A stretch of 64,000 nt of DNA from Micrococcales bacterium (GTDB lineage Bacteria > Actinomycetota > Actinomycetes > S36-B12 > UBA10799), in contig JADKAV010000005.1 in NCBI GenBank assembly GCA_016719135.1, positions 124,001 through 188,000 on the forward strand, given 5' to 3'. The translations under genes and the position numbers were made by a program. The notes under the pieces were generated by a model. That model did not search any database. It worked only from the letters and a program-made list of their open reading frames with translations, and was not told the DNA's origin. Positions 34,643 to 44,700 of the stretch are shown in pieces; positions within the stretch are counted from its first letter, which is position 1; the number at the start of each line of letters is the position of its first letter.

Positions 34643-36302
34643 GAAACTTCCCGCCCTTGCCGACGGCGGCTTGCGGATCGTTGCCTTGGGTGGACTGGGG
34701 GAGATCGGGCGCAACATGACCGTCTTCGAGTGCGACGGCCAGTTGCTGATCGTGGACTGCGGGGTGCTGTTCCCGGAGGAGGCGCAGCCGGGCGTGGACC
34801 TGATCCTGCCCGACTTCGACTACCTGCGCGACCGCCTCGATGACGTCGTGGCGCTGGTTCTCACCCACGGGCATGAAGACCACATCGGAGCCGTCACGTT
34901 CTTGTTACGCGAGCGACCCGACATCCCGATTTATGGCTCCAAACTCACGCTGGCGTTCCTTGAGGCGAAGCTGCGCGAGCGACGGCAGAAGCCCCCGCTG
35001 CAGGTGGTCAAGGAGGGTGACACGCAATGGCTGGGTGCTTTCCGGGTCGAGTTCCTGGCGGTGAACCACTCGATCCCCGATGCGCTTGCTCTGTGCATCG
35101 ACACCACCGCCGGGCGGGTCATCCACACCGGCGACTTCAAGATGGACCAGCTGCCCCTCGACGGCCGGATCACCGATCTCACCGCGATGGGTAGGCTCGG
35201 CTCGGAGGGCGTGGATCTGCTGCTGGTCGACTCGACCAACGCCGAGGTCAGCGGTTTCGTGAAGTCCGAGTCGGAGATCCTGCCAGCGCTCGAGCAGGTC
35301 ATGGCCAGCACCCAGAAACGGGTGATCGTCGCCAGTTTCGCCAGTCACGTCCATCGCATCCAGCAGGTGATCGATGTGGCCACCGAGCACGGGCGCAAGA
35401 TCGCACTCGTGGGCCGTTCCATGGTCCGCAACATGAACGTGGCCCGCGAACTGGGCTACCTGCAGATCCCGGCGGACACGCTGGTCAACATCGACCGTGT
35501 CGGCGACCTGCCCGACGACCAGATCGTTCTGGTGTGCACCGGGTCGCAGGGTGAGCCCATGGCCGTCCTGTCGCGCATCGCGGCACACGACCACGACATC
35601 CGGGTGGGGCCTGGGGACACGGTTGTCTTGGCGTCCTCGCTGATTCCCGGCAACGAAAACGCGGTCAACCGGGTGATCAACGGGCTGACGGGCACTGGCG
35701 CGCGCGTCGTCCACAAGGGCAATGCCATGGTGCATGTGTCCGGCCACGCCGCCGCCGGTGAACTGCTGTACCTGTACAACATGGTCAAACCAGCCAACGT
35801 GATGCCGGTGCACGGCGAAGTTCGGCACCTGCATGCCAATGCCCGCTTGGCGGTCAAGACCGGTGTCGATCCGCAGCAGGTGATTATCGCCGCGGACGGC
35901 ACAGTCGTCGACCTGGTGGACGGCAAGGCCTCGATCGTGGGTGAGGTCCCGTGCGGCTACGTCTACGTGGACGGAGCCAGCGTGGGGGACATCACCGAGG
36001 GGTCGTTGAAGGATCGGCGCATCCTGGGCGAAGAGGGGTTCATCTCGGTGGTGGTCGTGGTGGACCACGTCGAGGCGAAGATCCTGGCTGGCCCGGAGAT
36101 CCACGCGCGCGGGTTCGCGGACTCCGATGCCGTGTTCGACGAGGTGATCCCGACCATCGAGGCGAAACTGATCGCTGCGATCAAAGATGGGGTGACCGAT
36201 CAGCATGCACTGGCGCAGATCGTGCGCCGCACCCTCGGCCGCTGGGTCAATGCCCAGCACCGCCGCCGCCCGATGATCGTACCGGTGGTCATCGAAGGTT
36301 AG
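34635..36302 (+). CDS. rnj: Ribonuclease J
   Basis: 555-residue metallo-beta-lactamase/beta-CASP ribonuclease with 5'-3' exo- and endonuclease activity in RNA maturation and decay. The metal motif HGHEDHIGA lies near residues 77-85, with further ligands in VNHSIPDA and HTGDFKMDQ; the beta-CASP region includes ASFASHVHRIQQ, CTGSQGEPMAV and SGHAAAGEL. The start is GTG 34635 inside the end of dapA. Placement after dapA is the standard actinobacterial order. Confidence 0.95.
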   Translation: MAEKLPALADGGLRIVALGGLGEIGRNMTVFECDGQLLIVDCGVLFPEEAQPGVDLILPDFDYLRDRLDDVVALVLTHGHEDHIGAVTFLLRERPDIPIYGSKLTLAFLEAKLRERRQKPPLQVVKEGDTQWLGAFRVEFLAVNHSIPDALALCIDTTAGRVIHTGDFKMDQLPLDGRITDLTAMGRLGSEGVDLLLVDSTNAEVSGFVKSESEILPALEQVMASTQKRVIVASFASHVHRIQQVIDVATEHGRKIALVGRSMVRNMNVARELGYLQIPADTLVNIDRVGDLPDDQIVLVCTGSQGEPMAVLSRIAAHDHDIRVGPGDTVVLASSLIPGNENAVNRVINGLTGTGARVVHKGNAMVHVSGHAAAGELLYLYNMVKPANVMPVHGEVRHLHANARLAVKTGVDPQQVIIAADGTVVDLVDGKASIVGEVPCGYVYVDGASVGDITEGSLKDRRILGEEGFISVVVVVDHVEAKILAGPEIHARGFADSDAVFDEVIPTIEAKLIAAIKDGVTDQHALAQIVRRTLGRWVNAQHRRRPMIVPVVIEG

Positions 36303-36327
36303 GACGTCCGTCGGCGCGACGTCGCGA

Positions 36328-36374
36328 GACTTTGGACGGATCGTGCCTCCTGCTGACGCGTGGTGTCCAAAGTC
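36328..36374 (+). terminator. Inverted repeat after rnj, possible terminator
   Basis: GACTTTGGAC (36328-36337) and GTCCAAAGTC (36365-36374) are exact reverse complements with a 27-base loop, in the 198-base rnj-ftsK gap. There is no T-run. A terminator of the dapA-rnj unit is the simplest reading. Confidence 0.4.
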
Positions 36375-36487
36375 CCGGGGCTATCGGTGTGTTCGGCGCG
36401 GCGCGTGGAACGCACCGAGACGGTCGTCGACGCGACACGCACGCCCCGCGCCGCCTCGACGTGGCTAGGGCAAACGCGATCGGCGGA

Positions 36488-36493
36488 TAGTCT
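36488..36493 (+). promoter_or_regulatory. -10 element of a probable leaderless ftsK promoter
   Basis: TAGTCT ends 7 bases before the ATG at 36501. No ribosome binding site precedes that ATG. This fixes the likely start and excludes the 47-residue upstream extension that is also open. Confidence 0.55.
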
Positions 36494-36500
36494 GGGGTCC

Positions 36501-38990
36501 ATGGCATCTCGTACCTCCACCCGCGGCTCGAAGAGTCCCGGGAAGACCGGCACCTCGCGATCAAGACCTCCCGCGAAGAAGTCGCCGGCGAAATCCGCGA
36601 GGGCCAAGAAGCCCAGCCCGAAGAAGACCGGTTCGAAAGCAGCGAGTTTCGTGTCCTTCGTGCGGGCTGTGGTGCGTGCCCTGGTCGCCGCATGGTTCGG
36701 CACCGCGCATTTCCTGGGGGCCGCGGTCCGGCGGGTGGGTCGTGGTGCACGGGATCTGGACCCTGCCTTGCGAAGGGACGGTCTCGGACTGGTCTACGCC
36801 ATCCTGACGGTGGTGACGGCTGTGGTGGCCTGGTGGGGGGTTTCCGGCGGTATCGAACCCGCGGTCACGTTCGTGGTCGGGGGAGCCGTCGGTTCCCTGG
36901 ATCTGCTGGTTCCGCTGTTCTTCGGGTGGATGACCTGGCGAACGCTGCGGCACCCGCAGCGCCGGTTCGCCGCCCACTCGATCGTCGGCGGCCTGCTCGT
37001 AGTGTTCGCTGCGGCGGGCCTGATTCACGTGATCGCGGGCGCCGCTCAGCCCATCGACGGGCAGGCGGCGATGCGCGCCGGTGGTGGATGGGCGGGCTGG
37101 ATTGCCGCCATTCCTTTCCTGTCCCTGCTCGGGCCCTGGCTGACCGGCCTGATACTGGCCTTGTTGGTCGTGGCAGGTGTGCTCATGGCTTCGGGGACCA
37201 CCATCGCGGATCTGCGTCAGCGTCTGGCAACACTGGACACCGCAGCCGCCCGTGACCGCGTGAAGGCGAAGCTGGGCCGGACGTCGGCGGGCAGCGACCA
37301 GGTGCCCGAGGATCTGGTCGGCGACGAGGCGTTCGTCAGTCCGGTGCGCACTGATTCAGGATCTGACGACCAGGATGCCGAGGACCCCACCCAGGCGATC
37401 GATCTCACCTCGATGGCACCGTTGGCGCAGGATCTCACTGTCGAAGTGGACCCGCGTGAGGTCGAGGCTCTGGACCTCGCGATGGCCGAGCAGTTGTTGC
37501 TGTCCGGCGATGTCGTGTACCGGCTCCCGCCCCTGGACCTGCTCAAGCCCGGCCCCCCGCACAAGGCGGCGACCGCCGCCAACGACCAAGTCGTCGCCGC
37601 CCTCACCGCAGTCCTCGACCAGTTCGAGGTGGATGCCCGGGTGACGGGCTTCAGCCGCGGCCCGACGGTGACCCGCTACGAGGTGGAACTCGGGCCGGCG
37701 GTGAAGGTGGAGCGTGTCACCGCGTTGAGCAAGAACATCTCGTACGCCGTGAAGAGCCCGGAGGTGCGCATCCTGTCCCCGATTCCGGGTAAGTCGGCCA
37801 TCGGCATCGAGATCCCCAACACCGACCGGGAGAACGTGAGTCTCTCCGACGTGCTGCGTTCTCGGATCGCACAAAGCGACAGCCACCCGATGCTGATCGG
37901 ACTGGGCAAGGATGTCGAGGGTGGTTTCGTCTGCGGGAATCTGGCCAAGATGCCCCACCTCCTGGTGGCCGGTGCCACCGGAGCGGGTAAGTCGGTGTGC
38001 ATCAACACCCTGATCACCTCGGTGCTGTCGCGGGCCACTCCCGACGAAGTCCGGATGGTGCTGATCGACCCCAAGCGGGTCGAGTTGAGCATTTACGAGG
38101 GCATCCCGCACCTCATCACGCCGATCGTCACCAATCCGAAGAAGGCCGCCGACATCCTGCAGTGGGTCGTCAAGGAGATGGAGACCCGCTATGACGACCT
38201 GGCAGCCTACGGTTTCCGGCACATCGACGACTTCAACAAGGCGGTAGCAGCCGGCACGGTGGTGCCACCGCCGGGAACCCAGCGGACACTGACGCCGTAC
38301 CCCTACCTGTTGATAATCGTGGACGAACTCGCCGACTTGATGATGGTCGCCCCGCGCGATGTGGAGGACGCCATCGTGCGGATCACGCAGTTGGCGCGTG
38401 CCGCGGGCATCCACCTGGTCCTGGCGACTCAGCGCCCCAGCGTGGACGTCGTAACCGGTCTGATCAAGGCCAACGTTCCGTCCCGCTTGGCGTTCTCGAC
38501 GTCGAGTCAGACCGACAGCCGCGTCATCCTCGACCAGCCAGGCGCGGAGAAACTCATCGGACAGGGTGATGGGCTGTTCCTTCCGATGGGAGCCAGCAAA
38601 CCCATCCGGCTGCAGGGCGCGTTCGTTCCCGAGCACGAGATCCGCAGCATCGTGTCCCATTGCAAAGCGCAGATGGCTCCGGCCTATCGCGAGGACATCG
38701 AACGGGCGGCCGGTTCCCGGGCCATCATCGACGACGACATCGGCGACGACCTGGATCTGGTGTGTCAGGCCGCGGAACTGATCGTGAGCACCCAGTTCGG
38801 GTCGACCTCGATGCTTCAGCGCAAACTGCGGGTCGGCTTTGCGAAGGCCGGTCGGCTGATGGACCTGCTGGAGGTCCGTGGGGTTGTCGGTCCGAGCGAG
38901 GGCTCGAAGGCCCGCGAGGTACTGGTGTCGGCCGACGACCTGCCCGCGGTCATCGCGGACCTGCGCGGGGTGGACGGCTCCGGGCAGTGA
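36501..38990 (+). CDS. ftsK: FtsK/SpoIIIE DNA translocase
   Basis: 829-residue septal DNA pump that clears chromosomes from the closing septum. A lysine-rich cytoplasmic tail (SKSPGKTGTSRSRPPAKK) precedes four predicted transmembrane segments (about residues 90-245), then an acidic linker, then the motor with Walker A GATGAGKSV (near residue 491), Walker B LLIIVDELADLMM, and a C-terminal winged-helix gamma domain (STSMLQRKLRVGFAKAGRLMDLLE) that reads KOPS-type polarity sites. The start ATG follows a -10 element by 7 bases. Its TGA overlaps the rimO GTG. Confidence 0.96.
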   Translation: MASRTSTRGSKSPGKTGTSRSRPPAKKSPAKSARAKKPSPKKTGSKAASFVSFVRAVVRALVAAWFGTAHFLGAAVRRVGRGARDLDPALRRDGLGLVYAILTVVTAVVAWWGVSGGIEPAVTFVVGGAVGSLDLLVPLFFGWMTWRTLRHPQRRFAAHSIVGGLLVVFAAAGLIHVIAGAAQPIDGQAAMRAGGGWAGWIAAIPFLSLLGPWLTGLILALLVVAGVLMASGTTIADLRQRLATLDTAAARDRVKAKLGRTSAGSDQVPEDLVGDEAFVSPVRTDSGSDDQDAEDPTQAIDLTSMAPLAQDLTVEVDPREVEALDLAMAEQLLLSGDVVYRLPPLDLLKPGPPHKAATAANDQVVAALTAVLDQFEVDARVTGFSRGPTVTRYEVELGPAVKVERVTALSKNISYAVKSPEVRILSPIPGKSAIGIEIPNTDRENVSLSDVLRSRIAQSDSHPMLIGLGKDVEGGFVCGNLAKMPHLLVAGATGAGKSVCINTLITSVLSRATPDEVRMVLIDPKRVELSIYEGIPHLITPIVTNPKKAADILQWVVKEMETRYDDLAAYGFRHIDDFNKAVAAGTVVPPPGTQRTLTPYPYLLIIVDELADLMMVAPRDVEDAIVRITQLARAAGIHLVLATQRPSVDVVTGLIKANVPSRLAFSTSSQTDSRVILDQPGAEKLIGQGDGLFLPMGASKPIRLQGAFVPEHEIRSIVSHCKAQMAPAYREDIERAAGSRAIIDDDIGDDLDLVCQAAELIVSTQFGSTSMLQRKLRVGFAKAGRLMDLLEVRGVVGPSEGSKAREVLVSADDLPAVIADLRGVDGSGQ

Positions 38991-40318
38991 CGCGCCCCTC
39001 GGTTTCGATCATCACACTGGGGTGCGCCCGCAACGAGGTCGACTCCGAAGAACTGGCCGCGGAGTTGGCCGAGGACGGGTGGGATCTGGTCGATGACCCC
39101 GCGGGCGCCGACACCGTCCTGGTCAACACGTGCGGTTTCATCGACGCCGCCAAACGCGACTCCATCGACACGGTGCTGGCCGCCAGCGACCTACCCGGAA
39201 AGGTTGTCGCAGTCGGCTGCCTGGCCGAACGCTACGGCGAACAACTGGCACAGTCCCTGCCTGAAGCCGACGCGGTGCTGGGCTTCGACGCCTATCCGGA
39301 ACTGCCTTCCGCGCTGCGAACGCTTCTTGCCGGTGGTCAACTGGGTGCGCACACCCCCCGGGACCGACGGGGTCTGCAGCCCTCCGCGCCCACGGACCGT
39401 TCGGCTGACCTGGCTGTGCTGCCCGGGCACGTGGGGATGCGTAGGCGGTTGTCCGACGGACCGGTGGCCTCGGTCAAACTTGCTTCCGGCTGCGATCGCC
39501 GGTGCACGTTCTGCGCGATTCCGTCGTTTCGCGGTTCTTTCGTCTCCCGGCGGCCGACAGATGTGGTCAACGAGGTGGCGTGGCTGGTTGGTCAGGGCGT
39601 GCTCGAGGTCAACCTGGTCAGTGAGAACTCCACGTCCTACGGCAAGGACTTCGGTGACCTGCGGCTCTTGGAGAGCCTGCTGGTCGACCTCGCGGACACC
39701 CCGGGCCTGGAACGGGTACGCGTTGCGTATTTGCAGCCTGCCGAGATGCGCCCCGATCTGGTGTCCATCATCGGTGCCACGGTGGGCGTCGCCCCCTACT
39801 TCGACCTGTCGTTCCAGCACGCCAGTCCCGCGGTGTTGCGCAGGATGCGCCGGTTCGGCGGATCGCAGGACTTCCTGCGCCTGATCGACCAGATCCGCGA
39901 CGTGAACCCGGCGGCGGCTATCAGGTCCAATTTCATCGTCGGTTTCCCAGGGGAGGCGCCAGCGGACATCGATGTGCTGATCGACTTCCTGCAGCGGGCG
40001 CAGCTGGATGCCATCGGGGTCTTCGGCTACTCCGACGAACAGGGCACCGAAGCAGCCACCTTCTCCGACCACGTCGACGCCGACGAGATCGACCTGCGCG
40101 TGGAAGCCCTCGCTTCGGTGGCCGAGGACGTCATGTCCGCTCGCGCCGCGAACAGGATCGGCGAGTCGGTGCGGGTGCTCGTGGAGGCTGGCAAGACGCA
40201 GTTCCAGGGTCCGGAGGACGGGTCCACCCAGTTGCTGGGTTCGGCTACGGGACCTGTCGCCGTCGCCCGGATCGTGGCATCCGAGGGCGCCGATCTGATT
40301 GCCGAGATCGTTTCATGA
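38987..40318 (+). CDS. rimO: RimO, ribosomal protein S12 methylthiotransferase
   Basis: 443-residue radical-SAM enzyme that methylthiolates an aspartate of ribosomal protein S12. The N-terminal UPF0004 domain begins VSIITLGCARNEVDSEEL and has further cluster cysteines in VNTCGFID and VGCLAERYG. The radical-SAM triad is CDRRCTFC. A TRAM domain ends the protein. The GTG overlaps the ftsK stop and the TGA overlaps the pgsA ATG. The ALGCARN form distinguishes it from the MiaB paralogue at 48206. Confidence 0.94.
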   Translation: MTRPSVSIITLGCARNEVDSEELAAELAEDGWDLVDDPAGADTVLVNTCGFIDAAKRDSIDTVLAASDLPGKVVAVGCLAERYGEQLAQSLPEADAVLGFDAYPELPSALRTLLAGGQLGAHTPRDRRGLQPSAPTDRSADLAVLPGHVGMRRRLSDGPVASVKLASGCDRRCTFCAIPSFRGSFVSRRPTDVVNEVAWLVGQGVLEVNLVSENSTSYGKDFGDLRLLESLLVDLADTPGLERVRVAYLQPAEMRPDLVSIIGATVGVAPYFDLSFQHASPAVLRRMRRFGGSQDFLRLIDQIRDVNPAAAIRSNFIVGFPGEAPADIDVLIDFLQRAQLDAIGVFGYSDEQGTEAATFSDHVDADEIDLRVEALASVAEDVMSARAANRIGESVRVLVEAGKTQFQGPEDGSTQLLGSATGPVAVARIVASEGADLIAEIVS

Positions 40319-40959
40319 GCGAACACAAACGCGTGTGGGGCAGGCCGGATCCGATGGCCGACCCGCCGAGCCCGTCGCGGTTGTGGAACCTGCCCAACGC
40401 CCTGACGATGCTGCGCCTGCTGCTGGTGCCACTGTTCGGATACTTGCTGCTGCTGGACTCCGGGCAGTCGGACACTGCGCGGTGGTGGGCAGCGGTCGTC
40501 TTCGTGGTGGCCAGCCTCACCGATCTGGCCGACGGCGCGATTGCGCGGGCGCGCAATCTGGTGACCACGTTCGGCAAGGTCGCCGACCCGATCGCGGACA
40601 AGGCCCTGACCGGCGTTGCGCTGCTGGGGCTCAGTGCACTGGGGGAACTGCCCTGGTGGGTCACGATCGTGATCCTGGGCCGCGAGGTCAGCATCACCCT
40701 TGCGCGTTTCCTGGTCATCCGGCATGGGGTGATTCCGGCCAGCCGCGGCGGCAAAGCGAAGACCGTCGCCCAGATGGCGGCCATTCTGCTGTACATCATC
40801 CCGGTCGCGGGATGGGTCGCCGACGTGCGCTGGCCGGTGATGTTGATCGCGGTGTTCCTGACTGTCCTGACTGGCCTGGACTACCTTGTGCGGGTAGTGA
40901 GACTGCGCAGGAACAGCGAACGGACGGCCATGAAAAGAGCGCGACGTGCAGCAGGCTGA
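40315..40959 (+). CDS. pgsA: CDP-alcohol phosphatidyltransferase (PgsA-like)
   Basis: 214-residue membrane enzyme with about five hydrophobic segments. The family signature DG-x2-AR-x8-G-x3-D-x3-D is complete in ADGAIARARN...FGKVADPIADK (residues about 73-97). By position between rimO and cinA it is the actinobacterial PgsA that makes phosphatidylglycerol phosphate from CDP-diacylglycerol and glycerol-3-phosphate. Specificity for glycerol phosphate rather than inositol phosphate is inferred from context. It overlaps rimO by 4 bases and cinA by 14. Confidence 0.9.
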   Translation: MSEHKRVWGRPDPMADPPSPSRLWNLPNALTMLRLLLVPLFGYLLLLDSGQSDTARWWAAVVFVVASLTDLADGAIARARNLVTTFGKVADPIADKALTGVALLGLSALGELPWWVTIVILGREVSITLARFLVIRHGVIPASRGGKAKTVAQMAAILLYIIPVAGWVADVRWPVMLIAVFLTVLTGLDYLVRVVRLRRNSERTAMKRARRAAG

Positions 40960-41407
40960 CGAGGTCGTCGCGGCGTTGCGGCGTCGGGGCGAAACAGTGT
41001 GCACGGTGGAGTCCCTGACCGGTGGACTGCTGTGTGCCGCCCTGACCGATGCCCCCGGTGCATCGGAACTGGTCCATGGCGGCATCGTTGCGTACACGAT
41101 CGACGCCAAACACGATGTGGTCGGAGTTGACGAGCACGTGCTGGCCGAGTACGGGGCTGTGTCGGCGCAGACCGCGCAGGCTCTGGCCGTCCGGGCTCGG
41201 GAGGTGTTCGGGTCGACCTGGGCGGTGGCCACCACCGGTGTGGCTGGACCGGCTACCCAGGAGGGCAAGCCAGTCGGAACCGTCTTCGTGGCGGTGGACG
41301 GGCCCGCCAGCGATGTGGCGCAGCTGGCGTTGAGCGGCGACCGCCACCAGATCCGTACAAAAAGTTGTGCACAAGCGCTGGAACTGCTGCTCAGCTTGAT
41401 GGAATAG
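40946..41407 (+). CDS. CinA C-terminal domain protein (PncC, NMN deamidase)
   Basis: 153-residue stand-alone CinA/PncC domain. The conserved CTVESLTGGLLCAALTDAPGAS, the GGIVAYTIDAKHDVVGV segment and the TTGVAGP loop are typical. Characterised members deamidate nicotinamide mononucleotide in pyridine nucleotide salvage. The N-terminal molybdopterin-like domain of full-length CinA is absent, which is normal in this genomic position. The GTG start lies inside the end of pgsA. Confidence 0.9.
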   Translation: MQQADEVVAALRRRGETVCTVESLTGGLLCAALTDAPGASELVHGGIVAYTIDAKHDVVGVDEHVLAEYGAVSAQTAQALAVRAREVFGSTWAVATTGVAGPATQEGKPVGTVFVAVDGPASDVAQLALSGDRHQIRTKSCAQALELLLSLME

Positions 41408-41514
41408 AGACCGGCGGCTGTTTCGTTGCGGTAAATGTGTCGTTAATAGCATCACCCGAGCAGATGCCCAAGCGTCACGGGTCGCGTACAGTCGAGCCAA
41501 GAAAAGGAGCAGGG

Positions 41515-41754
41515 ATGGTCGTTCTCCGACAGGTCGTCGGCGACGAGTTGCGTCGCAGGCGGATGAATCAGGGTCGCACACTGCGTGACGTCTCCACGTC
41601 CGCACGCGTGTCGCTGGGTTACCTGTCCGAGGTGGAGCGCGGTCAGAAGGAAGCATCCAGTGAGTTGCTGGCGGCGATCTGTGGCGCGCTGGAAGTCCCG
41701 CTGTCGGAGGTCATGCGCTCGGTCAGTGACGGGGTTGCCCGCGCGGGCAACTGA
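41515..41754 (+). CDS. clgR: ClgR-like XRE-family regulator
   Basis: 79-residue protein that is almost entirely a Cro/C1-type helix-turn-helix (about residues 8-65: LRQVVGDELRRRRMNQGRTL then SLGYLSEVERGQKEASSELL). This sequence and its place after cinA and near recA match actinobacterial ClgR, which activates clp protease and other stress genes and is itself degraded by ClpP in some species. The ATG at 41515 has AAAAGGAG about 7 bases upstream. A TACAGT at 41487-41492 could be its -10. Identification as ClgR is by similarity and synteny, not by proven targets. Confidence 0.85.
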   Translation: MVVLRQVVGDELRRRRMNQGRTLRDVSTSARVSLGYLSEVERGQKEASSELLAAICGALEVPLSEVMRSVSDGVARAGN

Positions 41755-41761
41755 CCCACAG

Positions 41762-44700
41762 TCAGCGCAAGCCGGAAGGTGTCAGGCGGAAGCCGGCGTC
41801 CTGCAGTACCTGACTTAACCCGGCGCTGAACACTTCTTCTCCGTTGATCCTGCGGATGAGCACCCGTCGGCGTCTGTGCGCCAGCCCTTCGAACAGTTGC
41901 GTCGCTGCGTTCGCGTCGGCACCCTCCCAGGCGAGCAAGGAACGTCCCGCGGCATCCAGGTAGAACAGCGGCGCGTCGTGTCCCAGTAGGACCACGCTGC
42001 CTGCTTTGCGGGTCGGCTTGCCGCCGGGCACAGACGGCCACGGCACCGTGACACCGAGCGGATTGGCGGGGTCGGTCGCGGCCAGCAGCACAGGTTCGCC
42101 GGTCCGTTCCAGGCGCAGTTGCTCCAAGGCCGCCGCCGTCGCGAACTGGGCACCGCCCAGACCCTCCACGGCGTACACCTGCTGGCAACGACCGGCGTCG
42201 TCCATCCGGCGCAGCACGCTGAACAGGCCGTGGAAACCGCCGGGCACCCGCTCGTTGCCGACCACGGTCCGATCGACGAGCCCGTAACGGTCGAGCAACG
42301 TCTGGGCCCACAGCAGACCCCGGTCGGGGGCCATCGGTCGGTTGATCGCGGACCACCTGCCGGGCATCGGGAGTTGCGGTGTACGCGAACGGCGCGGTCG
42401 GGCACCGGGGCGACGCATCCGGCGCAGCGGCTCCAGGGAGTCGTTGGTGATCATCGAGCGCCACAGCAGATCCCACAGCGCCTGCTCCAAGGTGTCACCA
42501 CCCATGTCCAGTCGGGCAGTCAGATCCCGGAAGAACCACCCGCCGCCGATGGACATCAACTCCCACACGGCCGCGGCCGGCGCATCGAGGTCCTCAGTGT
42601 CCGGGCCCGGGAGCAGGTCCTCTTTGCCGGCAGGCACGATCGTGATCAGGGCGTCACGAGCACCCAATCGGCCCGCGCCGGTCCAGGTCAGCTCGCCAGC
42701 GGTGGTGAGCTGATCCAACTGGTGGGCCTCGAAACCGGCAACCCGTGCGGGCAGCAGATCGTTCTCCCACACACTGGCCGCCGCGACATAACCGGCCAGC
42801 CGATCGACTGCACCGACGACGGCAGACGGTCCGCGAGCAGGCGAGGCGAGGCGTTGCCAGCGTGGCAGGAATCCGCACAGACGCTGAGCCGCCACCGGTT
42901 CCTGAGCGCCTCGCAGGATCGCGCTGGCCCGTCTGCGGATCCTCTGCAGGACCTCGGGATCGATCCACTCCCCCGTCTCGCCTGCTGCCGAGAACCGCCC
43001 CCAACGCAAAAGTCCGGCCGACTTGCGTTTCTGCAACAGATCCTCGACCACGCTGACGCCGAGGCCCAGGTGATCGCTGACGTCGCGACTGGCGAACGGT
43101 CCGTGCGTGCGGGCGAATCGGCCCAGCAGGTCCCCGACCGGGTCGGCCACCGATTCGGTGAACACCGCCGGCACCTCTGGCGGGATCACCACGCCGAGGG
43201 CATCACGCAGCCGGGGCATGTCTTCCGCGGCGGCGAGCACGGGCCGTCCGGCGACCCGCACGTGGAACGCCCGCCGGGCGGCGATCAGAGCCTGCACCAG
43301 GCTGTCGTCCACCTGCCGGTCCTGCAATTCGTCCGGGGTCTGGAAGCCCACTGCGCGCAACAGGTCCGTCAGGTCGTCGGCGCTGCGGATCCGGCCGGGT
43401 GTGCGCCATTGCAGATCGGCCTCGACCCCGTCGATCGCCTCCTGCGGGATGATCGAGCGAAGATCGGCGTCGGAGAGTAGTTCGGCCAGCAATGTCGGAT
43501 CGATTTCCAGGGCCGCCGCTTGCTGTCCGAGCGGGTTGTCGGCCTCGTACATGAATACCGAGATGTAGGAGAACATCTGGGTCTGCGCCATCGGACTCGC
43601 GGTGGGCGTCTCGACCACCTCCATGTTCATCACGCCATCGCGCAACCCGCGCAGGATCTGGCGCAGCGCGGGCAGGTCGTAGACGTCGTCGAGGCACTCT
43701 CGAACGGCTTCGAGCACCATCGGGAAACTCGGGTAGGAGGCGGCCACGGACAACAACTGCGCCGATCGTTGACGCTGCTGCCACAAGGGGGTGCGTTTAC
43801 CCGGCGCATTGCGGGTGAGTAGTAGAGCTCGGCTGGAACACTCACGGAACTTGGCCGCGAACACCGCGCTGCGGGTGATCTCCTGACTCAGTGAGCGGGT
43901 CAGATCCTCGGGATCGAGCAGGAGGGCGTCCACCACGCTGGCCCACCATTCGTCGTCCTGATCGGTGTCGAGCAGCCGCATGACCAAGCCGTCGTCGGTG
44001 GCCATCACCTGCGCATCGATGCCGAGCCGCGCGGTGAGTTCCGCGGACACCAGCAGGGCCCACGGGGCGTTGACGCGGGCGCCCCACGGCGCGTGGACGA
44101 CCAGGCGCCAGTCGCCGATCTCGTCCCGGAAGCGTTCAACGACGATCCGCCGGTCGGTCGGCAGCACGGCGGTCGCGGCGATCTGCTCGCTGAGATAGGT
44201 CGCGAGGTTCTCCGCCGCGAATGCGTCCAGGCCATGCACCCGGGCCGCCTTGCGCGGGCCGGTCTTCTCCACCTCGCGCAGGAACCCACCGATTGCCGCC
44301 CCCATCTCGTAGCTGCGTCCCTGCGCATCGGCATGCCAGAACGGCAGCTTGCCCGGCTTGCCCGGCGCCGGGGTGACCAGCACGCGGTCGTGGGTGATCT
44401 CCTCGATACGCCAGGACGAGGCCCCCAGTGAGATCACATCACCCACCCGGGACTCGTAGACCATTTCCTCGTCGAGTTCGCCCACCCGGCTGTCCTTGGT
44501 GCCCACGATGAAGACCGGGAACAGCCCTCGGTCGGGGATAGTGCCGCCGGAGATCACCGCGGTGCGCTGTGCGCCCTGCCGTGCGGTGAGCATGTCGGTG
44601 GTGCGGTCCCACACGATGCGCGGGCGAAGTTGTGCGAAGTCGTCGGACGGGTAGCGCCCGGACAACATGTCGAGCACGGCGTCGTAGGCCGCGCGTGGCA

